Below, one piece after another: positions 31,836 to 40,770 of a stretch of 64,000 nt of DNA. This DNA is from Mycolicibacterium fluoranthenivorans (GTDB lineage Bacteria > Actinomycetota > Actinomycetes > Mycobacteriales > Mycobacteriaceae), in NCBI RefSeq assembly GCF_011758805.1, contig NZ_JAANOW010000001.1:2170001-2234000 (forward strand), read 5' to 3'. The position numbers and the translations under genes are program-made. The number at the start of each line of letters is the position of its first letter. The stretch's first letter is position 1. The notes beneath the pieces are model-generated. The model did not search any database. It had not been told where the DNA came from and saw nothing but the letters and a program-made list of their open reading frames with translations.

Positions 31836-34075
31836 TGTTTCTGCACCTCCTTTTCGGCGGCGGTCGGGATCAGGCCCGAGGGGGCGAACAGCCGGGACGG
31901 CACCGGATCATCGGCCGAGAGCGGCCGGCCGGCCCCGCGCAGGGTCCGCAGCGCCACCACGACGCCGGCCAGGAACACGATGAGCACCAGCACCGCGAAG
32001 ATGATCGACAGGGTGCCCTGGATGAACGTGTTGCGGATGACGGCGTCGAGCTGATCGACATTCTTGGCGGCGCCGAAGGCCGTCTTGCCGGCGTCCTTCG
32101 CAGCGACGTACTGCGCGTGCTGGGTCCAGTAGCCCACCTTCGGATCGCCGGAGAAGATCTTCTGGAACGAGGCGGTCATCGTCACCGTCAGGTCCCACAG
32201 CAGCGGAACACCGGGGATCCAGGCCCACTTCACCAACCCGCGTTTGATGATCACCACCGTCACCACGGTCAGCGCGATCGCGGCGAGCAGCTGGTTGGCG
32301 ATGCCGAACAACGGGAACAACGTGTTGATGCCACCGAGCGGATCGGTGACACCCATCAGCAGGATGCTGCCCCAGGCCGCCACCACGATGATGCTGCAGA
32401 GCCACGCGCCGACGCGCCAGCTCGGGTCGCGCAGGTTCTTCAGCGGCCCGCCCAGATTGGCCAGCCCGTCGGACAACATGAACCGGGCCACCCGGGTACC
32501 CGCGTCGACGGTGGTCAGGATGAACAGGGCCTCGAACATGATCGCGAAGTGGTACCAGAACGCCTTGAGGCTTGCGCCGCCGAACACCTGGTGCAGCACC
32601 TCGGACATCCCGAAGGCCAGGGTGGGGGCGCCGCCGGTGCGGGAGACGATCGATTTCTCACCGACACTGGTGGCCGCGTCGGTGATCTCACCCGCGGTGA
32701 TCGGCTGCCCGGACAGGCCCAGGCCGTTGACATAGTCGGCCGCGGTTTGTGCCGTGGTACCGGTCTGGGCCGACGGTGCGTTGATGACGAAGTAGAGGTG
32801 CTGGTTGAGGATCGCCGCGGTGATGAGCGCCATGATGGCCACGAACGACTCGGTGAGCATGCCGCCGTAGCCGATCAGCCGCATCTGAGATTCCTTCTCC
32901 AGCAGCTTCGGCGTGGTGCCCGAGGAGATCAGCGCGTGGAAGCCGGACAGGGCTCCACATGCGATGGTGATGAACAGGAACGGGAACAGTGCGCCGGCGA
33001 ACACCGGGCCGGAGCCGCTGCTGGCGAAGTGCGAGACCGCCGGGGCCGCCATCAGCGGGCGCGCGAGCAGGATGCCGATGGCCAGCAGCACGATGGTGCC
33101 GACCTTCATGAATGTGGACAGATAGTCCCGCGGGGCCAGCAGCAACCACACCGGCAGCACGGAGGCGGCCAGGCCATAGACGATGATGCACCACGACAGC
33201 GTCACCTTCGACAGCGTGAACCAGTCTGTTCCCCAGTCGGTTTCGGCGACCCAGCCGCCGGCGACGACCGCGAGCAGCAGCAGCACCACACCGATCAGCG
33301 ACACCTCCGACACCCGGCCGGGCCGCATGAAGCGCAGGTACAGCCCCATGAAAAGGGCGATCGGGATGGTCATGGCGATGGAGAACACGCCCCACGGGCT
33401 CTCGGCGAGGGCGTTGACCACCACCAGCGCCAGCACGGCGAGCAGGATCACCATGATCACCAGGACGCCGACGATCGCGGCGACGCCGCCGATGCTGCCG
33501 AGCTCGTCACGCGCCATCTGCCCCAGGGAGCGGCCGCGGCGGCGCACCGAGATGGACAGCACGAGGTAGTCCTGGACGCAGCCCGCGACCAACGCGCCCA
33601 CGATGATCCAGATGGTGCCGGGCAGATAGCCCATCTGCATGGCCAGCACCGGCCCGACCAGCGGGCCCGCGCCGGCGATCGCGGCGAAGTGATGCCCGAA
33701 CAGCACCCGCCGATCGGTGGGCATGTAGTCGGTGCCGTTCTCGAAGATCTCGGCCGGGGTGGCATGGTCATCGCGCGGGCGCACGATCTTGTTCTCGATC
33801 AGCCGCGCATAGAACCGGAAGCCGATGACGTAGGTGCAGATCGCGGCGATGACGAACCACACCGCGTTGACCGTCTCGCCGCGCACGAAGGCGATGAGCG
33901 CCCAGGCCACCGCGCCGAGCAGTGCGATGACGCCGAAGATGACGCGGTGCCGCACGGTGATCGGGGAGCGGTCGATGATCGCGACCGGCGGTAGATCCTG
34001 CTCCGTCCGGATATAGGTGATGTCACCCTTGTGCTCTTCGAGCCCACGCGCAGAAGGTGTAGAAGGTCCGGCCAT
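31781..34075 (-). CDS. cstA: Carbon starvation protein A (CstA/BtsT-family transporter)
   Basis: 764 aa from ATG 34075; an upstream in-frame start at 34153 would add 26 non-family residues. It has a polytopic membrane domain with many helices and family motifs: FGHHFAAIAGAGPLVGPVLAMQMGYLPG, VQDYLVLSISVRRRGRSLGQMARDELG, and SGFHALISSGTTPKLLEKESQMRLIGYGGM. Members import pyruvate or peptides on starvation. It is the homologue of M. tuberculosis Rv3063 by type and by position beside ligB. It is co-transcribed with the YbdD-like gene. Confidence 0.92.
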   Translation of the reverse strand: MAGPSTPSARGLEEHKGDITYIRTEQDLPPVAIIDRSPITVRHRVIFGVIALLGAVAWALIAFVRGETVNAVWFVIAAICTYVIGFRFYARLIENKIVRPRDDHATPAEIFENGTDYMPTDRRVLFGHHFAAIAGAGPLVGPVLAMQMGYLPGTIWIIVGALVAGCVQDYLVLSISVRRRGRSLGQMARDELGSIGGVAAIVGVLVIMVILLAVLALVVVNALAESPWGVFSIAMTIPIALFMGLYLRFMRPGRVSEVSLIGVVLLLLAVVAGGWVAETDWGTDWFTLSKVTLSWCIIVYGLAASVLPVWLLLAPRDYLSTFMKVGTIVLLAIGILLARPLMAAPAVSHFASSGSGPVFAGALFPFLFITIACGALSGFHALISSGTTPKLLEKESQMRLIGYGGMLTESFVAIMALITAAILNQHLYFVINAPSAQTGTTAQTAADYVNGLGLSGQPITAGEITDAATSVGEKSIVSRTGGAPTLAFGMSEVLHQVFGGASLKAFWYHFAIMFEALFILTTVDAGTRVARFMLSDGLANLGGPLKNLRDPSWRVGAWLCSIIVVAAWGSILLMGVTDPLGGINTLFPLFGIANQLLAAIALTVVTVVIIKRGLVKWAWIPGVPLLWDLTVTMTASFQKIFSGDPKVGYWTQHAQYVAAKDAGKTAFGAAKNVDQLDAVIRNTFIQGTLSIIFAVLVLIVFLAGVVVALRTLRGAGRPLSADDPVPSRLFAPSGLIPTAAEKEVQKQWDALPPSSTNSVGTAHH

Positions 34076-34152
34076 ACCCCGATCCTTGCATCGCGCAAAT
34101 CCGGACTGTGACCGAACTGTGGAATTCCCGCGTCCGATCGTGGGTCCCGCCA

Positions 34153-35592
34153 CTAGTCGACGCAGGGAATCTGCCCGTTGTCGATGGGTTTACCCGGGTT
34201 GGGCACGTCGGGCGTGTCTGGGCCCGACCCGGACACGGCCTCGGTGGATCCGGCCGCGGTGACGGTACCGGGTGGCACGTAGTCCGCGCCGAGGACGATC
34301 CGGATATGCCCGGCGCCGACAGCGTCATCGGGGGTGGGCGTGGAGTCGATACCGAGCAGCGTTCCGACGGCATGCACATCGGTCCCGGTGCCTGCGCCGC
34401 CGTCCACCGTCGTGGCGGTCGGATCCGCGGCCGTCGCGTTGCGGACGTCGCCGATATTGAAGCCCTTGGCGCGCAGGGCATCCGAGACGGTGGCCGCCAG
34501 TCCTTCGGTGCCGCCGGCGTTGATCACGTCGACGGTGCTGGTGGGCAGTGCGGTGAAGTCGGGCAGATCACCCGAGAAGGCGGCGCTGACCTCGGCCTTG
34601 ATCGCCGCGGGGTCGATGATGTTGACGGCCTGGCCGTCGACATTGTCATAGCGCAGGACCGGCAGGGTCTGGAATTCGACATGGCCGCCCGCAAGCTCGG
34701 CCACCCGGCGGAACTGGTCCGCGCCCCAGCCGTTCGACAACACGATGTCCTTGTGCGCGACCCCGATGAGGCTCTGTAGCTTGCCGACATCCGCCAGCGC
34801 TCCGCTGTCCTGCAGCTGGCGCATCACCGATACCAGGAACGCCTGCTGGCGGTGGGTGCGGTCGAGGTCGCCGTTGTCCAAGCCGTGGCGTTGCCGGACG
34901 AACTCGACTGCCTGTTCGGCATCCAGAGTCTGGTTGCCCGCCGGGAAGTGGGCGCCCGAATAGTCGTCGGACACCGCCGAATTCAGGCACACCTGGACGC
35001 CACCGAGACTGTCGGCCAGGTCGTAGAAACCCGCCAGATTGATCTCGGCGAAATAGTCGATCGGGACCCCGGTGAGGCGTTGTACCACCTTCAGCGTCGC
35101 AGCCCGGCCGGCCTCACGCCCCTTGGACTCCAGTGTGGACTGATCGCCGACCCCGTCGTTGACGAGGGTGTCTTCGGCGGCGGCCTTGGTCAGGCCGTAC
35201 GCCTCTTTTATCTTGATGTTGTCGTTACCGGGCACGATGCCGGTGACGTCCACATAGTCGTCGCGGGGAATCGAGAACGCCGTGACGTGATCGTCGGGGG
35301 AGATGTGGACCAGGATCAGCGTGTTGGTGTTGTAGCCGCCGGAATCCGAGTCGCCGGCGTGCAGCTTGTCCAGTAGTTCCTGGGGCAGGTCGTTGCCGTT
35401 CTGATCCTTGCGCGAATCCAGGCCGATCAGCAGGACATTCATGGCGCCGCCGGTGGAGTGTGCGGTGACACCCAGGGCGCCCAGCGCATCGGACACGGTG
35501 ATACCGCCGACTGCGCGATACACCTGCCACCAACCGGCACCGGTCAGCACCAGGACGAGCGCTGAGAAGACGCCGATCGCTTTACGAATCAT
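34153..35592 (-). CDS. LytR-CpsA-Psr (LCP) family cell-wall ligase
   Basis: 479 aa. One N-terminal signal-anchor helix (residues 5-28) is followed by the extracellular LCP domain: MNVLLIGLDSRKDQNGND, NTDT-like NTNTLILVHISPDDHVTAFSIPRDDYVDV, and VEFVRQRHGLDNGDLDRTHRQQAFL with the Arg residues that bind polyprenyl pyrophosphate. A LytR_C-type domain follows (near residues 345-430), then a Pro-rich tail. Mycobacterial LCP proteins attach arabinogalactan to peptidoglycan. It lies between cstA and ligB, a position I do not recall from M. tuberculosis. Confidence 0.88.
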   Translation of the reverse strand: MIRKAIGVFSALVLVLTGAGWWQVYRAVGGITVSDALGALGVTAHSTGGAMNVLLIGLDSRKDQNGNDLPQELLDKLHAGDSDSGGYNTNTLILVHISPDDHVTAFSIPRDDYVDVTGIVPGNDNIKIKEAYGLTKAAAEDTLVNDGVGDQSTLESKGREAGRAATLKVVQRLTGVPIDYFAEINLAGFYDLADSLGGVQVCLNSAVSDDYSGAHFPAGNQTLDAEQAVEFVRQRHGLDNGDLDRTHRQQAFLVSVMRQLQDSGALADVGKLQSLIGVAHKDIVLSNGWGADQFRRVAELAGGHVEFQTLPVLRYDNVDGQAVNIIDPAAIKAEVSAAFSGDLPDFTALPTSTVDVINAGGTEGLAATVSDALRAKGFNIGDVRNATAADPTATTVDGGAGTGTDVHAVGTLLGIDSTPTPDDAVGAGHIRIVLGADYVPPGTVTAAGSTEAVSGSGPDTPDVPNPGKPIDNGQIPCVD

Positions 35593-35683
35593 TGCGTGGT
35601 CATCTCCGCGGCGGGGTCGGCATCACCGAGATGATCGCACCCGTAGCTGTGAGCATCCTCGCAGCGTGCTGGGGGTTGCGGGG

Positions 35684-37204
35684 TCAGTCGGCCCGCTGGA
35701 ACAACGCCCGCACGGTGTCGATGGTGTCGGCCTCACCGGCCGTCTTGTCGTCCCGATAACGCAACACCCGGGCGAACCGCAGCGCCATTCCGCCCGGATA
35801 CCGCGTCGAACCCTGCACGCCGTCGAAAGCGATCTCGACGACCTGCTCCGGGCGTACCTCGACCAGATAACCGTCGGTGCCGTGGACGGCCAGCTCGGTG
35901 AACCGCCGGGTCTGCCAGTCCAGCGTGGCGTCGGTCATGCCCTTGAAGGTCTTACCCAACATCACGAATCCGCCCGTCGCCGGATCTCGGGCCCCGAGGT
36001 GGATATTCGACAGCTTGCCGGTGCGCCGACCCGAGCCCCATTCCACGGCGAGCACCACCAGATCCAGGGTGTGCACCGGTTTGACCTTCAGCCACCCGGA
36101 CCCGCGGCGACCGGCCTCATACGGTGCGGTCGGCGATTTCGCCATCACCCCTTCGTGCCCCGCGCTCAGCGTGGCATCCAGGAACCGGGCCGCTGCAGCT
36201 GGATCGGCGGTGATCAGCCGGTCCACCCGCTGCGCGGCGGGTACCACCGCGTCGAGGACGGCCAGACGTTCGGTGGTCGGCAGATCGAGCAGATCGGTGC
36301 CGTCGTGATGCAACAGGTCGAAGAAGAACACCGATAACGGCGGTTCGCCTCGACCGGTCGTGCCGAACCGCGAGGCGGTCACCTGGAACCGGTGCGGGCG
36401 TCCGTCCGGCCGTAATGCGATGGCCTCCGCGTCGGCAATGAGATCGGTGACCGGCAGGGCGCGTGCGGCCGCGACGACCTCCGGCAGGCGCGCGGTGACC
36501 TCGTCGAGGCTGCGGGTGTACACCGTGACGTCGTTGCCGCGACGGTGGATCTGAACCCGGGCGCCGTCCAGCTTCGTCTCGAAAACGGTGTCGCCACCCA
36601 GTTTTTCGAGAGCGTCACCGACACCGGTCGCGGTCTGTGCGAGCATCGGCCCGACCGGGCGTCCGACGGTGAGGGTGAACCGGACCAGACCGGCGGCGCC
36701 CTCGGACAGTGCGGCGACGGCGACCGCGGACAGGTCGCCGGCCAGCATCGCAGCCCGGCGGACGTCGGCGGCGGGTACCGCGGCGGCCCGGGCGATGGCG
36801 TCGGCCATCACCCCGGCGAGTGCACCCTGACGCAGTTCGCCGGACAGCAGCCGCCGTAGGAAGGTCTGTTCGGCGCCGGTGGCCGCGGTGAACAGCTCGG
36901 CGAGCAGCTGGGTGCGCAGTGCCTGCGAACCTTTGCCGGTGGTGGTCTTGATCCTGCTGAGGGTGTCATCGACGCCGGACACCGTCAGCTCCGGCACGGC
37001 GGCGGGTTCGGGCAGCACCTTCAAGGCGGCCCACCCGACACCGATCTGGCGCTGCGGAAGCTCACCCGCCAGCCAGGACACCACGATGCCGACGTCGCCG
37101 GGATCGGAGTGGGCCAGCAGCGTGGCCACCCGCGCCGCTTTGGCCAGCCGCGAGGACGACGCCCCCACCTCGGCCGAGGCATCCGCCACTGCGCTGAGCA
37201 ACAT
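35684..37204 (-). CDS. ligB: ATP-dependent DNA ligase LigB
   Basis: 506 aa from ATG 37204; M. tuberculosis LigB is about 507 aa. The nucleotidyl-acceptor motif is [13 protein letters not shown] with Lys211 in KLDG. Later motifs are visible: [11 protein letters not shown] (motif III), [35 protein letters not shown] (IV-V). An N-terminal DNA-binding domain and a C-terminal OB fold flank the core. It seals nicks using ATP; the essential mycobacterial ligase is the NAD-dependent LigA, so this is accessory. Position beside cstA supports orthology to Rv3062. Confidence 0.93.
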   Translation of the reverse strand: MLLSAVADASAEVGASSSRLAKAARVATLLAHSDPGDVGIVVSWLAGELPQRQIGVGWAALKVLPEPAAVPELTVSGVDDTLSRIKTTTGKGSQALRTQLLAELFTAATGAEQTFLRRLLSGELRQGALAGVMADAIARAAAVPAADVRRAAMLAGDLSAVAVAALSEGAAGLVRFTLTVGRPVGPMLAQTATGVGDALEKLGGDTVFETKLDGARVQIHRRGNDVTVYTRSLDEVTARLPEVVAAARALPVTDLIADAEAIALRPDGRPHRFQVTASRFGTTGRGEPPLSVFFFDLLHHDGTDLLDLPTTERLAVLDAVVPAAQRVDRLITADPAAAARFLDATLSAGHEGVMAKSPTAPYEAGRRGSGWLKVKPVHTLDLVVLAVEWGSGRRTGKLSNIHLGARDPATGGFVMLGKTFKGMTDATLDWQTRRFTELAVHGTDGYLVEVRPEQVVEIAFDGVQGSTRYPGGMALRFARVLRYRDDKTAGEADTIDTVRALFQRAD

Positions 37205-37233
37205 GTCTCCACGGTGCCACGAGGCACAGACAA

Positions 37234-37253
37234 GTCGGGACTTTCGGCCCTGT
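37234..37253. promoter_or_regulatory. DosR (DevR)-box-like site
   Basis: The core GGGACTTTCGGCCC (37237-37250) matches 12 of 14 central positions of the DosR consensus GGGACTWWAGTCCC; over the 20-mer I count 14 matches. It lies 55-74 bp upstream of a PPOX-fold gene, and a PPOX protein of this type (Rv3129) is in the M. tuberculosis DosR regulon as I remember. Confidence 0.5.
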
Positions 37254-37307
37254 GTGCGACGCCGCCGGGCGCGCAGAGTGTCACCAGGAGCGAGAGAGGC
37301 GGCGAAC

Positions 37308-37760
37308 ATGTCGAACACACACGAGCTGGATGTGCTCAACCGACGGCAATGCCTGGACCGGTTGCAGAGCACCCGCGTCGGTCGGCTCATCTTCACCGAG
37401 GGGGCGCTGCCCGCGGTGCAACCGGTGAATTTCCGGCTGTGGCATCACGATGTGGTGATCCGGGTCGCCGGCGGAGGCAAACTCGCCGCTGCAGCCGACC
37501 ATCAGGTGGTGGCCTTCGAAGCCGATGACCTGGACCAGGACCTCCGTTCCGGATGGAGTGTGACCATCGTCGGCCATGCGGAGCCCATCACCGATATCGA
37601 TGAAATAGTCGAGGTGGCAGGTACTTTCGTCACGCCGTGGGTAACCGGCCGGCGCGACCACTTCATTCGGATCAAGACCGAGCAGATGACCGGGCGTGAG
37701 TTCCGCGACCCGGCCAGCCCGCACTACCACGCGGCCGCCGTGTCGGAGTCCGCTCAGTAA
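37308..37760 (+). CDS. Pyridoxamine-5'-phosphate-oxidase-fold flavin/F420-binding protein
   Basis: 150 aa. The split-barrel PPOX fold is typical: [60 protein letters not shown], and [18 protein letters not shown]. Members bind FMN or F420 and reduce or sense small molecules. The closest remembered relative is Rv3129, and a DosR-like box upstream fits hypoxia or NO induction. Divergent from ligB. ATG 37308 has GAGAGG 8 bp upstream. Confidence 0.82.
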   Translation: MSNTHELDVLNRRQCLDRLQSTRVGRLIFTEGALPAVQPVNFRLWHHDVVIRVAGGGKLAAAADHQVVAFEADDLDQDLRSGWSVTIVGHAEPITDIDEIVEVAGTFVTPWVTGRRDHFIRIKTEQMTGREFRDPASPHYHAAAVSESAQ

Positions 37761-37803
37761 CCGAGCACCGCGTGGCCGGTCCGGGTGGACTGTTTCGTGC
37801 CGG

Positions 37804-38913
37804 TCAACCCAGTGGGACGGCAGTCATCTCGGTGAGCACGTTGAAGTCGAACCCGTCGGCTTCGGCCAGATACGTTCGGGGGGCGGTGTGTCCGGCGTCG
37901 AGGCGTTGCACGCCGCGAGCGCATTCGTATACCAGCGAATTCGACAGCGTGGTCATCACGTTCACGTCGAGGGTGCCCGCGGTACGCGCGAGCGCCGCCA
38001 GCAGATGCAATCCCTCGTAGCACGATTCACCCATAGTCCCCACCAACGGGGCGTCAGCGCCGAACCGGCGGGCATATCGCCCGACGAAGTCGAGACTGTC
38101 GGAGGTGCACAGGGACGAGAAATAGCCGGCGCCGACGTACAGGTCGCGGCAACTGTGATCGCCCGCGGCCAGCAGCATGTTCTCGTCCATCAGGGGTGTC
38201 AGGCGGACCGCCTTGGCGTCCAGTTCGCGTGCGGCGTACTGCCGATGGAATTCGACGGCGTCCTGCCCGACCAGCAGAACGACCACCGCCGTGGCGGTCG
38301 AGCGCTCGAGCCGGTCGAGCTGTGCGTCGAAACTCGACGTGCCCAGCGGAACGTACATCTCATCGACGAGGCTCCCGGAGCCTGTCGTGGCGAGATGCCC
38401 TCGGATGGTGTTCGCGGTGCCGCGTGGCCACACGTAGTCGTTGCCGACCAACGCCCAGCGGGAGATGCGCCTCTCCCCAGCGAGCAGTGTCATCGCGGGC
38501 AACAGCTGCGTCTCCGGCGTCTCGCCGGTGACGAAGACGCCCGGGCGCCGCTCACCGCCCTCGTACAACGAGTTGTAGATATAGGGGATCGCGCCACCGA
38601 TGGCCGACGCCAGTGATTCCCGCACGGTGGACGTGTGTACGCCCGCGACCGCTTGTATCCTGCCTGCCATGGCGAGTTCAAGCACCTGCGCTCGAACTTT
38701 GTCTACCTGCGCGCCGCCGTCGACGTGCACGAGTTTCACCTCGCGGCCGAGTATGCCGCCCTCGCGATTGATCTCCTCGGCGGCCAGTTCCGCACACAGT
38801 TGCGCCGACGGACCGATGATCCCGAGTGGTCCCTGCAGCGGATTGACCACGCCGACGACGACGGCGTTCGATTCCGTCCGTGCGTTGCTGTTCATGCGGC
38901 CCATCTCCACCAC
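37804..38913 (-). CDS. AmiC-like periplasmic-binding-fold sensor without signal peptide
   Basis: 369 aa from GTG 38913; ATGs at 38904 and 38895 are alternatives. It is a type-I periplasmic-binding fold of the amide/urea/branched-chain group: VVGVVNPLQGPLGIIGPSAQLCAELAAEEINREGGILGREVKLVHVDGG and GESCYEGLHLLAAL. No signal sequence or lipobox is visible, so it should be cytoplasmic like Pseudomonas AmiC or Rhodococcus NhhC, regulators that sense amides. It is divergent from a MarR gene, the arrangement of the NhhC/NhhD regulator pair, and a nitrilase lies 3 kb away. No ABC transporter subunits are nearby. Confidence 0.8.
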   Translation of the reverse strand: MVEMGRMNSNARTESNAVVVGVVNPLQGPLGIIGPSAQLCAELAAEEINREGGILGREVKLVHVDGGAQVDKVRAQVLELAMAGRIQAVAGVHTSTVRESLASAIGGAIPYIYNSLYEGGERRPGVFVTGETPETQLLPAMTLLAGERRISRWALVGNDYVWPRGTANTIRGHLATTGSGSLVDEMYVPLGTSSFDAQLDRLERSTATAVVVLLVGQDAVEFHRQYAARELDAKAVRLTPLMDENMLLAAGDHSCRDLYVGAGYFSSLCTSDSLDFVGRYARRFGADAPLVGTMGESCYEGLHLLAALARTAGTLDVNVMTTLSNSLVYECARGVQRLDAGHTAPRTYLAEADGFDFNVLTEMTAVPLG

Positions 38914-38932
38914 CAGGTCGGGGTTGTCGTTC

Positions 38933-38962
38933 GATTACCCTGAACCACCCGCTACGGTAATC
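38933..38962. promoter_or_regulatory. Inverted repeat between the AmiC-like and MarR genes
   Basis: Arms GATTACC (38933-38939) and GGTAATC (38956-38962) are perfect inverted copies with 16 bp between them, roughly two helical turns centre to centre. The position suits a MarR operator controlling both divergent genes. Confidence 0.5.
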
Positions 38963-38983
38963 CACGGCGGGAGGTAACGACAG

Positions 38984-39421
38984 TTGGGAACCGTGAGCCA
39001 GGCTGCGCTGGCGTTGAGCGCGATTCAGAACTCGCTGCTGGAGCGGGTTCGTGAGGTGCTCGCCGCAGGGGGATGCACCCTGGAGGAGTGGCGGATCCTG
39101 GATTGTCTCAAGGACTCTGGGGCGCTCGCCATGTCGGAGATCAGCGAGACGACATCGATTCCGCCGTCGGCACTGACGAAGATCGTCGACCGCATGGTGG
39201 CCAACAACCTGGTGTATCGCCGGACGGACAACGTCGACCGGCGCAAGATCAATCTTCGGCTGACCTCGCGGGGCGCCAGTGCGTACCGGCAGCTGGCCGA
39301 AACCGTGGATCGCTGCGATCTGCTGTACGACCAAGACCAGTTGCAGAAGTTGACGGCGTTGTGCGACCTGGTGCGTGACGTGGCGGAGTCCGCCCCGAGC
39401 AAAGGCGGGATCCCGGCGTAG
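38984..39421 (+). CDS. MarR-family transcriptional regulator
   Basis: 145 aa from TTG 38984 with GGGAGG 9 bp upstream; GTG 38993 is an alternative. Winged-helix DNA-binding core: CTLEEWRILDCLKDSGALAMSEISETTSIPPSALTKIVDRMVANNLVYRRTDNVDRRKINLRLTSRG, with the DxR wing. It is likely to regulate the divergent AmiC-like gene and/or nitrile/amide genes, by analogy with the NhhD-type regulators beside AmiC-like proteins. Its last codons form one arm of a terminator hairpin. Confidence 0.85.
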   Translation: MGTVSQAALALSAIQNSLLERVREVLAAGGCTLEEWRILDCLKDSGALAMSEISETTSIPPSALTKIVDRMVANNLVYRRTDNVDRRKINLRLTSRGASAYRQLAETVDRCDLLYDQDQLQKLTALCDLVRDVAESAPSKGGIPA

Positions 39422-39431
39422 GGATCCCGCC
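39404..39431. terminator. Bidirectional terminator-like hairpin
   Basis: GGCGGGATCCC - GGCGTA - GGGATCCCGCC: an 11-bp perfect stem with a 6-base loop spanning the MarR stop codon. It separates MarR from the convergent alcohol dehydrogenase (ends 39443). There is no U-run, as is usual in mycobacteria. Confidence 0.65.
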
Positions 39432-39442
39432 GCCGGGCTCGG

Positions 39443-40606
39443 TCACCAGGCATAGATCTCGTCGTAGATCGCTGCGATGTCCTCGGCGTCGGGAACGAGC
39501 GGATTGTTGGCCGGGGACCCCGAGGCCAGGGCTTGCTCGGCCATGGTCGGGATGAGCCGATCCCAGTCGGTGCGAGCGATGCCATAGTGCTGGGGCGTCG
39601 GCACGGTGAGGTCGCGGCACAGTTCGGATATCCCCTCGACGAACTTCGCGGCGGCGACCGCGCTCGGATCGTGCTCGGTGGCCAGACCCATGGCACGGGC
39701 GCAGTCTGCGTACCGGTCGGCGGCACCGTCGATCGAGTACCGCGTCACCGCGGGAAACAGCATGGCATTTGAAAGACCGTGTGCCACATGAAAATGCGCG
39801 CCGATCGGCCTGCTCATGCCGTGGATCAGGGCGACGCTGGAGTTCGAGAACGCCATTCCGGCCTGCGTGGCCGCGATCATCATGGCCGCACGTGCTTGCT
39901 CGTCGTGCCCGTCGGCGACCACCCGCCGGATGTTCTGGCCGATCGCCCGGATGGCAAGCAGGCACAGACCGTCGGAGAACGCGTTGGCCTTGCGGCTGAC
40001 GTAGGCCTCGACGGCGTGGGTGAGCGCGTCGATACCGGTGTCGGCGGTCAGTCGTGCCGGCATCGACATGGTGAGGCGGTAGTCGATGATCGCGGCGATC
40101 GGCAGGAACGACGTCCCGATGCAGAGCATCTTCTCGTCGGTGGCGCTGTCGGTGATGACGGTGAACTGAGTGGCCTCCGATCCACTGCCGGCCGTGGTCG
40201 GGATCGCCACGATCGGTAGCGCGGGACCGGTGTAGACGTTGGGCGCCTTGAACTCTCGCATCGGCTTGTCGTTGACGCCCAGCACGGCCAGTGCCTTGGC
40301 GGTGTCCATCGGGCTGCCTCCGCCGAATCCGACGACGCTGTCGGCGCGATGTGCAGCCAGCGCCGACTTGGCGGGGGCCAACGAGTCCGTGGTCGGATCG
40401 GGCACGGTGTCGGAGTACACGGCGACGCTCGCCCCGTCGGCTTCCAAGGCTGCGACGAGTCTGTCGACCTGGCCGGTGCTGACCAGGAACGCGTCGGTCA
40501 CTATCAGGGGACGCCGGGCGCCGAGGTCGCTGAGCACTGCACCGGTCTGGTCGACGGAACCGCCGCCGATCCTCATGGTTCGCGGCACGGAAATGGCATG
40601 TGTCAT
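39443..40606 (-). CDS. Iron-containing (group III) alcohol dehydrogenase
   Basis: 387 aa. NAD site VGFGGGSPMDTAKALAVL; the metal-ligand region is TGIDALTHAVEAYVS (Asp, His) and HGMSRPIGAHFHVAHGLSNAMLFPAV with the three His of the Fe site. PTTAGSGSEATQFTVITD is a family block. It oxidises primary alcohols or reduces aldehydes. Divergent from the LysR gene across a perfect 18-bp palindrome, so it is probably the LysR target. Link to nitrile metabolism is by position only. Confidence 0.88.
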   Translation of the reverse strand: MTHAISVPRTMRIGGGSVDQTGAVLSDLGARRPLIVTDAFLVSTGQVDRLVAALEADGASVAVYSDTVPDPTTDSLAPAKSALAAHRADSVVGFGGGSPMDTAKALAVLGVNDKPMREFKAPNVYTGPALPIVAIPTTAGSGSEATQFTVITDSATDEKMLCIGTSFLPIAAIIDYRLTMSMPARLTADTGIDALTHAVEAYVSRKANAFSDGLCLLAIRAIGQNIRRVVADGHDEQARAAMMIAATQAGMAFSNSSVALIHGMSRPIGAHFHVAHGLSNAMLFPAVTRYSIDGAADRYADCARAMGLATEHDPSAVAAAKFVEGISELCRDLTVPTPQHYGIARTDWDRLIPTMAEQALASGSPANNPLVPDAEDIAAIYDEIYAW

Positions 40607-40738
40607 AGGTGTCCTCGATCTCGATTGCTGACTCGGTTCGTAGCGGTCCGGGCCCGTGGCCCGCGCCGACCGACAAGGGACTCGGTATCAGCTTCATGGG
40701 CGAATATGCACCAGTCAACAGTCAGATCCGCACATTGC

Positions 40739-40756
40739 TCGTGCAGATCTGCACGA
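40739..40756. promoter_or_regulatory. Perfect 18-bp palindrome, candidate LysR operator
   Basis: TCGTGCAGATCTGCACGA reads the same on both strands. It lies 15 bp before the LysR ATG and 133 bp before the alcohol dehydrogenase start, fitting LysR autoregulation and control of the divergent gene. Confidence 0.6.
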
Positions 40757-40770
40757 CCAAGATGGGGGTC

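Noticed and set aside
32117..33994. 625-codon plus-strand frame rich in His, Gln, Arg and Asp
   Set aside because: It is antisense to cstA; composition reflects the complement of membrane-helix codons.
34108..34128. CRP-like TGTGA...TGTGG sequence upstream of cstA
   Set aside because: The halves are direct rather than inverted, so it does not fit TGTGA-N6-TCACA.
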